Shown in pieces: positions 24,971 through 36,844 of a stretch of DNA of 64,000 bases. The DNA is from Saururus chinensis (lineage: Eukaryota; Streptophyta; Magnoliopsida; Piperales; Saururaceae), in contig CP141145.1 in assembly GCA_035235625.1 (NCBI GenBank), positions 6,448,001 through 6,512,000 on the forward strand, given 5' to 3'. The position numbers and the translations under genes are program-made. Each line of letters starts with the position of its first letter. Position 1 is the stretch's first letter. The notes under the pieces were generated by a model. It saw only the letters and a list, made by a program, of their open reading frames with translations, ran no database searches and had not been told where the DNA came from.

Positions 24971-26393
24971 GATCTTAGAGGTTATGATTGCTTACTCCAA
25001 TGAGAAGAGCTAGTGGCTGAATTCGGCAGCCACTAAGCATGTGGCTATGACTAGGGGTGACAAGATGACTAATCTATTTCTAGGGCAGCAAAAGATCTTC
25101 ATGAGGAACAATACTATTTGTGATGTGACTGCTATAGGCACCTACAAGATCCCTCTTCCTTAGAGGATGAACTTGGTACTGATGGATGTCCTCTTTTCCC
25201 TACCATTAGGAGGGATTTTATCTCACTTCCCTTCCTCACTAACAAGGGATTTGAGACTAGGTTCAAGGGGTCAAGGGCAACAATTGGCAAAAATAATCAA
25301 ATTTTATTTACTGCTTCTTTTTTTGATGGTTTATTTAAGTTGGATGTAGCTGATAACTCTTCTACTAATGTAGTAGCTAAGTTTGATTATGTGGTGTATT
25401 TGTTGGATGTTGATTCTTTGATGTAGCACTTAAGTCTTTGTCATGTGCATGTTATAAATTACATAGAATGTCCAACAGTGGACTCATTCCTAAGTTATCT
25501 ATGGATATGGATGTGTGTGAAGACTATTTAGTAGGCAAAATGAGTAGGCAGCCCTTCCAAAAGGGTAAGCGTGCCACAAACATTTTTGAGGTCGTTCTTT
25601 CAAATGTATGAGGGCCTATGAATGTATAACCCCATAGAGGGATGGTACTTTATTACATTTATAGATGACTACTCTATGTTTGGTTATATGTGCCTCATAA
25701 AGCAGAAGTTTGAAGCCTTTGAGAAATTGAAAGAGTTCAAGGCTAAAGTAGAGATTCAATTAGGTTAGTTAATTAAAGTTAAGGTGGAGACTACACCTCT
25801 AATGAGTTTAAGGATTATTTCACCAACTTAGGAATAACACATCAATACACCTTGCCCTATACACCTCAGCAAAATAGAGTTGCTGAATTGAGAAAGAGAA
25901 CCCTTCTAGACATGATTAGATCTATATTAACCACTCAAAACTAGGAATAAACTTTTGGGGCGAGGCATTAGATATCATTGCATATGTACTTAACCATGTA
26001 CCCTCTATGGTTATCAAGAGGACACATGACTTATAGACAGGTAGATGTCTATATTTAGGTTATCTTAAAGTATGGGGGGTCTAAGGCATATGTAAACGTA
26101 CTAGACCAACATAAAAGTAAAGTGGACCCTAAAACAACAAAGGGTAACTTTATATGGTATAGTGAACACTCTAAGGGGTACAGTTTGTAGTGCATCATAT
26201 TGATGGAACAATAGGGGTCAGTGAATATGGGATGCCTAGTTCTTAGAAGAAGACTTAGACACTAAAATTCCTAATAAAAGATTAGAATTGTTCGAAATAG
26301 AGAAAGAGCAAAACTCTACTACTTCTATAGAGGTGGTAATAATATTTGAACCTAGGGGAGTGACTGAAGTAAGGTAGATGAGAGATAGAAGAC
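24971..26393 (+). pseudogene. Copia protease and integrase remnant
   Basis: Readable pieces run NSAATKHVAMTRGD (protease end and linker), HLSLCHVHVI (GAG-pre-integrase histidines), ITFIDDYSMFGYM at about 25650 (first catalytic aspartate region of the integrase core), and EAFEKLKEFKAKVEIQLG. Stops interrupt every block. The pol frame is cut at 26393 by the CCTCA target duplication of the inner element and resumes at 35700. Confidence 0.75.
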
Positions 26394-27074
26394 CCTCATG
26401 TAACGCCTTGACCCGATATACCAACCCGAACCGGGGGTTATTTAGAAAATAAAATTCATAAAAATAGAAAAAAATTAAAACGAGACTGATTAGGAGTTGC
26501 GAACTCTATGTGCAAGAGTCATAACATTCTTCCACACACTATGGAGATTTTGATGTTTTGTTGCACATGGATCAGAATAAACCAAATTTTACAACTAATT
26601 TGGATCGGGCCAATATTACCTTGTCGTTAATTGCCTGCATACATATTGGATAACACTTACAATATTATTCCAATATGATTAGATCCGAATATAGTTCTGC
26701 CTAATGACTAATACATGCATCAGACATCACAAAATCATATTGTAATAACCTCGACTTTTCAGTGGTTATTTATTTGCTTCTTGGGAAATTAATTAGTGTC
26801 TTAAGCTTCCTTATTATTTTTTTTTCGATTATTATGTGTTAGTGTTGTGTGTAGCCTCGGTCGTAGGTAGAAAAAGTTTGTACGTTTTCAAGAGCTTAAA
26901 CGCGTAAGTTTACGTTGCGGAGCTTAATTTAAAAACTCGCTCCTTAAATTAAGGCTCTTAGATTAATGTAAAGTTGTTGGGTTAAGGCGTGTTCATAGGG
27001 GGAGTTCCACGTGTGTCGAGAGTTCCACGCTTGAAGAAGAGGTGGGAACGTGCAAGTTAGATGTGCGCGTTTAA

Positions 27075-27098
27075 AAATATATATATATATATATAAAA
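27075..27098 (+). promoter_or_regulatory. AT dinucleotide run with TATA-like end in the solo LTR
   Basis: An (AT)n run ending ATATATAAAA lies directly before a perfect hairpin and a GC-rich block. The position fits an LTR core promoter, but this is inferred from sequence only. Confidence 0.4.
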
Positions 27099-27133
27099 CA
27101 GAACGCAAAACGCAGATCGCGTTTTGCGTTCTG
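27099..27133. repeat. Perfect inverted repeat, 15 bp arms and 5 bp loop
   Basis: CAGAACGCAAAACGC is followed by AGATC and then by its exact reverse complement GCGTTTTGCGTTCTG. It would form a strong hairpin in DNA or RNA. It sits just downstream of the TATA-like run, so it could lie near the 5' end of an LTR transcript. Confidence 0.85.
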
Positions 27134-30100
27134 CACAGTGCTTCCACCGGTAGGAAGGTGTGAGCTTCCTCTCCCCCAGAGCCCTGCCACCGCCTCGCCT
27201 TCGCCGGACTTCGACCGTCCGGTCATGGTGGCTTGGGTCGCGCCGCCCTTGGCCACCTTCGTTTCTCCCTTGCACAGCGACTCACCGGCGGAAATTGGGG
27301 AGAGCTCTGTTTTTGGAGCGAAGCGTCGCCGGAGCTGTGGTGAGCCGCCGGAATCTGCCGGAGCAGCCGCCTAACCACCACGAACCGGGAGGTACTAACC
27401 CCTTTCTCCACTTTTACTCCGATCAGCCTTCCTCCCGTAATTTCGTCGCATGCCGTTTTGGGGAAATCCTGTCTCTTTGGGCTGAATCACTGTTGTGGCC
27501 GACGGAGTTGTCGCCTTGAGCTGTTTTCGGCCGGCGACTACTCCGCCGACAGCGACTGTAGATCCGCCATGCACCGGAGCTTCCACTCCGATCCTTCACC
27601 CCTCACTTTTTTTTTACTCTATTTTGGGCTGAACCGACACTGTAGTCGGCGGGATTGGCCGCCGTGAGCTGTTTTCTGGCCGGCGACCACCCTGCAAATC
27701 CCTGGGGTTACGGTTGGGATGCCATGCAATCGGATTTTTCAATCCGATCAACGGCTCCTCGCAGACCTACCTGTTCTGGACCGAACCACTTCTGGGACAG
27801 GCGAAAGTTGCCTTTTGATCCGTTTTTCACCGGTCCCGACGCCATGTTTCCCACCTCAGCTTCTGATTTACCTCCTTGCATATTTTGTTTTCCGCTTAAA
27901 TTTTATTTAGCAATCTCTGCATATTCACCCATTAGAATAATTCACTGGGAGCCGCCTAGCAACCATTCCACCTTGCCAACGGTTAGAGACCACCTCCATA
28001 ACAATGCTTTACCCACGTTATTGGACTGACCTAAGCTCTTCTGGGGCATGCAGGCATCTAAATCGCCAGTGCGGGGGGTGTGAGAGACGTTCTTAACCGC
28101 GGGCGCTAATTGGAGACCCGCTCTGCAGCTTCCTCCCAAGGCTGTCTCTTGTAGTGTAAGGGTGTGTGGGCTGCTGGGTACACACCAACACGGCCTACGT
28201 AGTACACTCTGACATCAACTTGGGCCCGGTCGACGAGGTAGGAGACTTTGAACCTTAAAAATTCACTCTAGAGTGCTTTTCTGATAGGACGCATGCTAGG
28301 ATTAAGATGTCTAATTGCATGATGCTTAGATGGATTTTAATGCGGAGGATATTAAGTGCAGAGATTAATTTTATTGGCCATATGTGTGTAATTTAAAATT
28401 ATCTGTGTATTAATTAGTAGATTAATCGTAAGCTCACTTGATGACTTATACTCGAATTGGATAGTTAGATGAGCAGAGGACCTGTTAATTAATTATATTT
28501 CTTGTTAATTGCTTGAGTGGTCGTTATGATTAGGTAAGAATTATGTTTTCATACTATAAAGGTTGTAAAGCATGTTGTAAGATACATGTGTGGTGTATAG
28601 TTCAGAAATATGAGTAGTTACACATGTGCAGATGATGTACGTATGCTTAATAAGTGACGATCAGTTTTGACTGATTCGAAATTCTAATAAGTGAGACAAA
28701 GACTTTAAGGTGTAGTAAATAGGCAGTTTAGGGTCGAAGCTTAGACTTAAGCCATAAATAAAGGTACCATTATATTGGTATCGGCATGGCGTATAAACTA
28801 TAACTGCAACATAATTAAAGTATGTAGTTGACAATAAGAGTGAGTCCTTAGCTAGATTGACGGATTAAATTTCGTTTGGTTGATGACTGACGGACGGTCA
28901 GTTTCACCTATAAAATTAACGTAGTCCATACCTTGGAGGTAAGGTTGGTGTAAGTTAGGATTTTAATGCTCTGTTGAGAGCACCGTGTGTTGTCCGCCCA
29001 AGTGTGGCATCGTAAGTTTTCCTGCTTTAATTGGCATTTTTAGGCCTTGCTGGCCCTGTATGGCCCCAGATAGTGGGCATTGCGCGCTCAGGTAAGTAGT
29101 ATCATGGATCTACTCTTACCTGTTTGATCCCGTGCCCCATGAGCACCGGTGTACTTTGCCTTCGGAATCTTTTAACGCGTAGGTTTCTCCCCGAAGGTCA
29201 AGGTGACGCCCTAGTGGCATTCGTTCCTTTCGACAGTAGAGCTAATTGAGATTTAATTAGTTCTATTCGTCGAGTGTAAGTACAATATAATAAATGTAAG
29301 ATTGTAAGCGTAAGTAGTATGTATGTGGGTATGAGAGTTTACCAGGTGGTGTCTAGTTATACGTAAGGTGAAAAGAAAACTTGTAAGATTGGAAAACTCA
29401 GAGGAATTGTAGTACTCTGATGGAGTTTGTATTCGTCTTCTCCTGGTTCTTGGTTTGCTACTGTCTTGCAGAGCAGCTTTGGTGTGAACTTTTATGGTTC
29501 ACTAATTTTGTTTCTCCTACTGGGTATGAAAATACTCATGTTCTCCTTGTCTCTAATTCTCAGGCACTCCAGGGACTTCTGTGGGACCTAGTTCGAGAGT
29601 CGCGTAGCGTTTGAGGATACACTTTTTGGAGTGCAGGTCGACTTTTGACTCTATTGTTCCTTGATTAATTTATGCCACGATCTGTTGTAAATAAATTTTG
29701 AAGTACATGTATTAAGTGAGGCGAGCGCTTTTACATGTATAATTTTGGACTTGTACACGGACTGTATTATTACTTTCGACTGTTATGGAACTTGTACCCA
29801 GCTATGCCTGGGAAAAATACATTGAAAGCCCATGGCCATGGCAAATTTTGTCTTTCGATCATTATTCACGCCGGGGAATGAAGGATTTGCGAGCTTTGAA
29901 TGTTTTATTGTGGTTTTATCATTGTTTTGAATTGAAAAGAATGTGTTGAGATGGATTTAGTATAAATGAATGAGAAATTATAAAATGTTTTTCACAGGTT
30001 TCGTATTTTCGTCAATTTTCACCAATTTACAGCCGTTATATTGCAGAATTTTTATTTGAATTTTATAAAATTTATTTTGAAAACCCCGGGCGTGACACAT

Positions 30101-30529
30101 ATACGTTAAAATGCATATACTTTATATCTGAATAAATCATTCAGAGTCAGACAAAAATCTCATAAATCATCAGAGACAGACAAAAGTCAATCAGTCATTA
30201 AAATCACACATCCCACCCTATCACAAAGCAAGGCAACACAATCAACAGAATAATTTCGGTCACATCTGATTTCATCCAACCATACTGATCATATCGAATC
30301 AAATTGGAGCATATCAGATTACCACAATATTTCAAAGCAGATCAGATCACCACATAGCATTTCAAGTAGATCGAATCGGAAAATATTAGCATATATGAAA
30401 TCATAGCAAATCATATATCTTAATTAACACATGTATTTATATAATTCAATCAAAAGGTCAAAAACGCTTACTCCCTTGATGTCAAGAGATGTACCGATAT
30501 TCAAAGTTATTCATTCCTTATGGGTGTCC

Positions 30530-31050
30530 TTCCCTTTAGATCCGAAGACAGTGGGCGGAGTCTTCTCTAGCTTCAACATGTTTTTCTCATTGTGTCGGAG
30601 ACACTTTCCTCTCCACATGTCTATAGACAATCGACAGACCTTCCCCTTACCCGAATATACTCTTTCTTATATGTATCCATAGACGACGGAAAAAACTTCA
30701 CCTTACCCGGAGACACTTTTCCTACTACGCATCCGTAGACGATGGACAAAACATTCCCTTACCTAGAGACATTTTCCCCTCTATGCATCCCTAGATGACG
30801 CATAGAACTTCCCCTTACCTGGAGGCACTTTTCCCCTTATACATTTGTAGACGACGAACAAAAATTCTCCTTACCTGAAGACACTTTTCCCTCTACGCAT
30901 CCATAGATGATGGGCATAACTTCCCCTTACCTAGACGAACTTTTCCCCTTACACATCCATAGATGACTGATAGAACTTCCCCTTACCCAAACACACTTTT
31001 CCCACTACACGTCCATAGATGACAGACAGAACTTCCTCTTGTATGGGGCG
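30530..31050. repeat. Minisatellite of about 56 bp in the 3' LTR
   Basis: Units combine ACTTCCCCTTACC, GGAGACACTTTTCCC and CGCATCCxTAGAxGA blocks, and about nine degenerate copies are visible. The same array type occurs at 11270-11630. It is absent from the shortened 5' LTR at 34891-35694. Confidence 0.75.
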
Positions 31051-31798
31051 TTTCTCCCTTATAGAGTTGCTAACTCGAGGAATGAATACTTACATTGTGT
31101 AGAACACCCTCAAATTAGCTAAGAACGCCTTTTGAACGGAAGAAACAAACTTAGAATGACTCCTAAAACTCTCCCAAAAGAATGAACATAAATCAGAATT
31201 TATAGGAGATTTCATGCGAGCGCATGAAGGAAAACGGACACGCACGCGTGCATCCGCACCATGTGTCAAACAAAGAAATGACTGCGCTTGTGGTCAATGT
31301 GGTGACGTGCGTGCCCCACGCTAAACCAAGCAATCCTGTGAAGCGGATGGCCGCAATCACATGGCTCGGCGCACTGCTGACGGCTCGGCCCGGTGCCTCT
31401 AATGTCAGCTATTCTGTCTCTTCTTCAATATTTTATTATTATTTCATTCAAATACAATTTCAACTTCAAAATGTGATAGCTTCTTATCCCAAAATCAAAA
31501 TCACGCATTCTTAATACCGATGAACACATATCAATGAGCCATTCGAAACTAGACCGCACATGGGTAGGTTCTCTCGTACTTTTAAAGTAAGTCCTGTCTA
31601 TGTGGCATGCTTCCCAAGGTCTAACTTTCACTCCCATCTTCTGTTTTTGCGTGTTCTTTTGTTCGTTATGCTCCTTGTTTTGAGCTTTAATCAAATACGA
31701 AAATTTCATCCTTTGAAACCCCCTAAAAATTAATTAAAAATAATATAATTAACCCTAACCCTCTTATGTTAAGTGTAAAATGAACACGGGGTGTGACA

Positions 31799-31810
31799 TT
31801 CTCCCCCCTT
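31799..31810 (-). other. Polypurine tract of the non-coding element
   Basis: The plus strand TTCTCCCCCCTT reads AAGGGGGGAGAA on the minus strand, immediately before the LTR start TGTCACACC. This is the classical position of a plus-strand primer and defines the 3' LTR. Confidence 0.8.
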
Positions 31811-34800
31811 AAATGAATTGCGTCCTTGCAATTCACCTAAAAACACTTTTCAAAACACAATAAAATTAGAATTAAATCCGACCGTTAATTGGATAGCAAA
31901 CTACAATCATGAATCTGGTTGATTTAAAATCGGACACAACAATAAAAAACACAATCCACATAAGGACACAACAATCAATCAAATAATCCAGTTGATAACA
32001 TTATTCCATAAATATTTGGTTAAAACACATAATCCGATAGTCTAAACTTGGATATCACAAGATGAGATTTGATAAATCATAATCGAAGTAACCACTCATA
32101 AACAAAATCTGATAGAAATTTTGGATTTCATACTCATCAACAAAATCCGATATTTCATGATCAGATAAAACTTTCACAAACAAAATCCAATATTTCATGA
32201 TCAGATAAAATACGTTCAACACAATCTGGTCATTATTTTGAAATCAAATAGGTCATTATTCGGAGTCAAAACACAATGTAGTGAGGCAAGTTTAATGGAA
32301 TCCATAGATAGTTTCAAAACCCATTGAAAATTCAATTATTTGATAACTCATAAACACATCCAATAATTTATGATCAGATAAAATACTTTAAGCAAAATTC
32401 GATGAATTTTAAATTCGGATAAATCATATCATACATAATCCAATTACAAACTTCGAAAATTAGATCAAATCATAGCAGATGAAACAGATCAATCCAGAAA
32501 TTTTTGGAATTAAATCATCTGATAGATCACATAATCAAAATCGGATAATTTAAGATCTGATAACAAAATCTAAATATTATTTTCCAAATCAGATAAATTT
32601 TAAAAATTAGAACAGAACATATTAGAGCCGTGATACCGAACGACGTCCCCCCCAAGACTCATGGGATAGCGAGAGGCTCAAAAAGCGAGGAGTTTTCCCA
32701 TGATGCTCCACACCCACATGTGCATGCCAAAATCGATTATTTTTCTCGGTGGGTAACTAGATAGAGAGTGCACCGATAATCCCAAGTTTTACCCAGAAAG
32801 TGCACTTATTCAAAACATAATGCACTGCATGGAAATTATGATATTTTTCCAGAAAACATGGCTAATAAGCAGAACTTGAGAATTGAAAACCTGCTACACT
32901 ATAGGTTGAGTTAAAATCTAAAATAATGCTAAGCAAAAATATATGAAAATGATTATGATATTTTTTAGGAAATTATTTGTCAGAAAAAGAATCATTTAGA
33001 AACAATCTGATGCATAAACATATGCACAAATTGTTAGCTCGCCTGAGTGATGAGAAAATTCAGACGAAATATCTTTATTAGAAACTGACATTAATAATCG
33101 CATCACAGAATCATTCGGAATTTAAATCATTTAACAGAAAATATATAATCATACTCTTTTCATAAAGGCATTCATAAATTAAAGCATACGACTGAAAATA
33201 GACTTTTGACATTTAAATTAGAACGTACATTCTCGATTCACATCATACACAGAACAAACATTTCAAATCAAACCAAATTTGGAAAAAAAATCATCTCAAT
33301 GCACTAACAGAATCATCATTGGAGCTAGCCCACTAACCCCCATGTCCCACACCACAGTCATTTGATGATTTCTCTGTAGTAATTCTACCATCCATCGAGA
33401 CAACTTTGCAATTTCAAATCACTATTCAAAACACAGAGAATTTTGATTTAATTTTCATGTCAAATCAACCAGTAGATTCAACCTTAGAGCAGTCCACTAA
33501 TACCGCGCATCCCATACCACGAGCAGTTAATGGTTCCTCCCAGGTAGTTCCACTGTGTTTTTCTAAAAACAAATTTTCAAAATGCAAACATTTCAAAAGT
33601 AAATCTTGTGTCAAGATATCGACATAATTTGTCGTAGAGCTATCCACAAACACCTCACGTCCCATATCATGGTGTGTAGTGGTTGCTTCTTGACAACTCT
33701 ATCGCTTTTCTAAATATATTCAGTTTATAAGAAAATGAATTTTTTCGAAACAAATGATTTGAAATGTAATATTATTTTCAACATACCGGCAAAATTTACC
33801 CTAGAGCTATCTACAAACACCTCACGTCCATTACCGTGGTGTGTAGTGGTTGCTCCTAGGTGGTTCCACCGACTTTCAAAAAATATCGATTTTGTCATTA
33901 AATACATTTGCAAGAACAGATAATTTGAAATCGAATTTTTTTTTCATACCCTGGTAGAATAAATCATAGAGACTTTCATTAACACCTCATGTCCCATACC
34001 ACGGGCGTTTGGCGGTTATCCCTTGATACACCTGCAGTTATAAATTTGATAGACTATTTAATATTTTAAGTTAGTAAAATAATCATGTAACAGATTCAGA
34101 ACAAATATTTCCTATTGATTCAAAATCGGAATTTGTAAAATTAGAGTTCAGATCAGATCATACACCACACATACAAAACAAAATTACAAATCATTACAAA
34201 TCGAAATTCAAAAATCGGAGTCCATTGGGAATCTGATGTAACACATGCAAAACAGAATTAAAAATCAAATTTTATACAACTGATTCAGAACAAACTTGTC
34301 AAATCACTCTCAATTAAAAATTAGAATTCATAACATCGTAGTTTGTATTAAATCTGACATCATATATACCAAACAAAAAGTTCAAACTCAAAATTCGTAT
34401 TAAATCCAATATCATAGTTGAAATAGAATTTCTAAATTAATTCCAATAAAAAATCGGAATTTGTATCAAACAGAGATTCAAGACAATAATTTTAAATAAT
34501 AACTTTTCAAAAGCAAAGTTCATAATATCAATTTGATACAACTCAAGTAGGACAAAAATTCTAAATTATTTCTAATTAAACAAATAAAAATTCATAAATA
34601 TAAGAATTAAAAGTAATTCCAATGTCACACTAACAAAACAAAATTACAAATCAAAACCCGATATGGCTTATTCATGATATAATTTCCTAATCATTTTAAA
34701 TTCAAGATCAACATTTTTAAAAATCAATACTTGTATCAAATCCATTGAAATGGAACGTACAAATCCCAAATACAACTGAGAATGAAATTCAAAATTAATT

Positions 34801-34877
34801 TCGATTTTAAAATTGGGATTCAAATCTAATTTATATATGTTACACATTTTTTTTGTTCTCTCGTAGACAAATAAATA
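31811..34877 (-). mobile_element. Non-coding internal region of the LARD-like element
   Basis: About 3.1 kb of AT-rich sequence without recognisable gag or pol on either strand. Much of it is made of degenerate phrases such as AAATCCGATA, ATAATC and ATCAGATAAA. A five-unit tandem repeat occupies about 33300-34030. Short open frames (33406, 33465, 33725, 33735) fall inside that repeat and are not genes. Confidence 0.75.
33300..34030. repeat. Tandem repeat of about 165 bp, five units
   Basis: A block of the type CACCTCACGTCCCATACCAxGG recurs with CATGTCCC at 33341, and related blocks at 33508, 33656, 33823 and 33988. Spacing is 167, 148, 167 and 165 bp. Each unit also carries a GGTTCCxCC-like or equivalent segment and an AAATTTT-rich spacer. 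Confidence 0.7.
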
Positions 34878-34888
34878 CTCTGATACCA
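34878..34888 (-). other. Primer-binding site of the non-coding element
   Basis: CTCTGATACCA on the plus strand is TGGTATCAGAG on the minus strand, an exact match to the common initiator tRNA-Met site of plant retrotransposons. It is two bases from the LTR end. Confidence 0.85.
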
Positions 34889-34890
34889 TT

Positions 34891-35694
34891 TGTAATGCCC
34901 CGACCCGAATCAGGGCTTATTCAGAAAACAAAATTCAAAAAAATAGAAAAAAGTGAAAACAATTGACCAGGAGCGGCGGACTCTATGTTTAAGAGTCATA
35001 ACGTTCTTCCACACACTACAAAGCTTTTAATGTTCCGTTACGCTTGGATCAGAACGAACCAAATTTTATAACTAATTTGGATCAATACAATGTTTTCTTG
35101 CCATTGGTTGCTTATATATGTATTGGACACACTTACAATATTATTCCAATATAATCGGATCTGAATGTAGTTTTGCCTAACGGCTAATACATGCATCAGG
35201 CATCACAAAATCATATACATTAAAATATGTATACTTTATATCTGAATAAATCATTAGGAGCTAGACAGAAATCTCATAAATCATCGGAGTCAAACATAAG
35301 TTAATAAGTCAACGAAATCACACATCCCACTCTGCCACATAGCAGGGCAGCACAATCCAACTTCAAAACACAATAACTTCTTATCCCAAAGTCACAATTG
35401 TGCGTTCTTGGTACCGATGGACTCGTATCGACAAGCCCTTTGAAACTAGACCCCACATGGGTATATTCTCATATATTTTTAAAGTAGGTCCCACCCATGT
35501 GGCATGCTTCCTGAGGTCATAACTTTAGTTCTCATTCTATGTTTCTGGTGTTCTTTGGTTCGTTATGCTCGTTACTTCGAGCTCTAACCAAATACGGAAT
35601 TCTAACCTCTGAAACCCTCTAAAAATTAATTAAAAAATAAATAATTACCCCTAACCCTCCTAGGTTAAGTGTAATCGGAACACAGGGTGTGACA
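34891..35694 (-). mobile_element. 5' LTR of the non-coding element, internally deleted
   Basis: The LTR runs between TGTAATGCCCCGACCCG and GGTGTGACA and is 804 bp long, against about 2.04 kb for its partner. The two match at both ends, but this one lacks the segment corresponding to about 30245-31459, including the 56 bp minisatellite. The deletion junction is near 35358, where GCACAATC passes directly into CAACTTCAAAACAC. Confidence 0.8.
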
Positions 35695-35699
35695 CCTCA

Positions 35700-36840
35700 A
35701 CCTCGTTATGGGACTTCTATACCATGTTAGGAGAGGATGGAGTAACAATAGATAAACCTTTATGTGATGAACCTTTGACCTATGAGCAAGCAATGAATAG
35801 TCCAAATTCCAAGGAATCACAATAAGCTATTCAAGAAGAAATGGATTCCATTATGAAAAACTAAGTCTGGGAAGTTGTTGACTTGCCCATTGAAAGAATG
35901 CCTATTGGTTGTAAGTAGATCTTCAAGAAAAACCTCAAGGCAAATGGGTGTAAGTGGATCTTCAAGAAAAAGCTCAAGGCAAATGGGTCTATAGATAAAT
36001 ATAAGGTAAGACTGGTAGCTTAAGGTTTCACCCAAGTCAGGGGAATTGACTTCAAAGAAACCTATTCACCTGCGACTAGATTCACATCTATTAGGTGTCT
36101 ATTGGCTATAGTGGTGCAATCAGACTTAGAGTTGAACTAAATATATGTAAAGACTACATTCATAAATACTGATTTATAGGAGGAGATTTACATAGAACAA
36201 CCTGAGGGTTTTATTATTCTTGGAGAGGAACACAAAGTGTGCAAACTCATAAAGCTTTTATATGGGCTCAATCAGTCTCCAAGGCAATAGTACTTCACTT
36301 TTCATAAGGTAATTAGTGAGTATGTGTTTATAGGAAATGAATATGATAATTGTGTCTACTCCTTCAAGGATGAAAGGAGATTTATATTACTCTCCTTCTA
36401 TGTAGATGATATCCTCCTGATGAGAAATGACTTGAGCCTTAATAGTTAGTCTAAAGGAGCATCTCAAAACCCTATTTGAAATGAAAGACATGGGTGAGAC
36501 CTCCTACATACTTGGTATGAAGATTGACGGAGATAGAAAAGTAAGATTACTTAGTATATCTTAAGAATCATACATAAAAAACATCTTGAAATGCTTTGGT
36601 ATGATTGGTTGGAAAACAATAGAGTCTCTTATATATAAGGGTAAATCTTATCTAAAAGTCAGGCACCATTCTCTAATTAGGATAGACTCAAAATGGAGTC
36701 AGTGCCTTTTGTACAGGCTATTGACATTTTAATGTATGACATGACCTGTACTTGACTAGATTTGAGCTATGTTATAGGGCTCTTGAGTAGATACTAGGCA
36801 AACCCAAATATGCCTCACTGGCAAGTAGTGAAACTAGTTT
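35700..36840 (+). pseudogene. Copia reverse transcriptase remnant
   Basis: The pol frame resumes after the inner element: PLTYEQAMNSP, then AIQEEMDSI and WEVVDLP (start of the copia RT domain), GFTQVRGIDFKETYSP, IYIEQPEGF, CKLIKLLYGLNQSPRQ, and the catalytic YVDDILL at about 36399-36419. RT copies element RNA into DNA. Stops lie at about 35822, 35863, 36022 and elsewhere. A 39 bp direct repeat at 35911-35988 duplicates the KWIFKKKLKANG motif. Confidence 0.8.
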
Positions 36841-36844
36841 TTAG

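Larger units (their letters stand above)
26736..30102 (+). mobile_element. Solo LTR, 3357 bp, with 5 bp target duplication CATAT
   Basis: The insert spans 26741-30097. It begins TGTAATAACCTCG, ends CCCCGGGCGTGACA, and is flanked by CATAT at 26736-26740 and 30098-30102. Its two ends are not repeats of each other, so the whole piece behaves as one LTR, left by recombination between the two LTRs of a former element. The last 150 or so bases match the end of the second copy at 38959-43753 (CGTATT...CGTCA, ATATTGCA, GGGCGT(G/T)ACA). The interior has a GC-rich block (27130-27870) with open frames on both strands. Confidence 0.8.
26399..31798 (-). mobile_element. 3' LTR of the non-coding element, split by a solo LTR
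   Basis: The LTR consists of 26399-26740 plus 30103-31798, about 2.04 kb without the insert and its duplicated CATAT. Termini are TGTAACGCC on the plus-strand left and GTGTGACA on the right, which on the element's own strand is TGTCACAC. It aligns with the 5' LTR at 34891-35694 and with 10403-12212. A 56 bp minisatellite lies at about 30530-31050. The AACCCTAACCCT run near 31750 is part of the LTR and not a telomere. Confidence 0.8.
26394..35699 (-). mobile_element. Non-coding LTR retrotransposon (LARD-like), nested in copia, with target duplication
   Basis: The element spans 26399-35694, flanked by CCTCA at 26394-26398 and 35695-35699. Orientation is minus. Its 5' LTR is at 34891-35694, with the primer-binding site complement at 34878-34888. 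The internal region, 31799-34890, encodes nothing. The polypurine tract adjoins the 3' LTR at 31799. The 3' LTR runs 31798 down to 26399 and is interrupted by a solo LTR. All cis signals for retrotransposition are present but no protein genes, so it would have depended on another element's enzymes. A truncated second copy is at 9337-12212. Confidence 0.85.

Noticed and set aside
27138..28029. Overlapping open frames on both strands in a GC-rich block at 27.1-28.0 kb
   Set aside because: They lie inside the solo LTR bounded by CATAT duplications, show no domain, and result from GC-rich composition with few stops.
31745..31765. CCCTAA-type runs near 31750, 35650 and 57245 that look telomeric
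   Set aside because: They contain only two or three imperfect units and, in the first two cases, are part of the same LTR terminus, so they are not interstitial telomeres.
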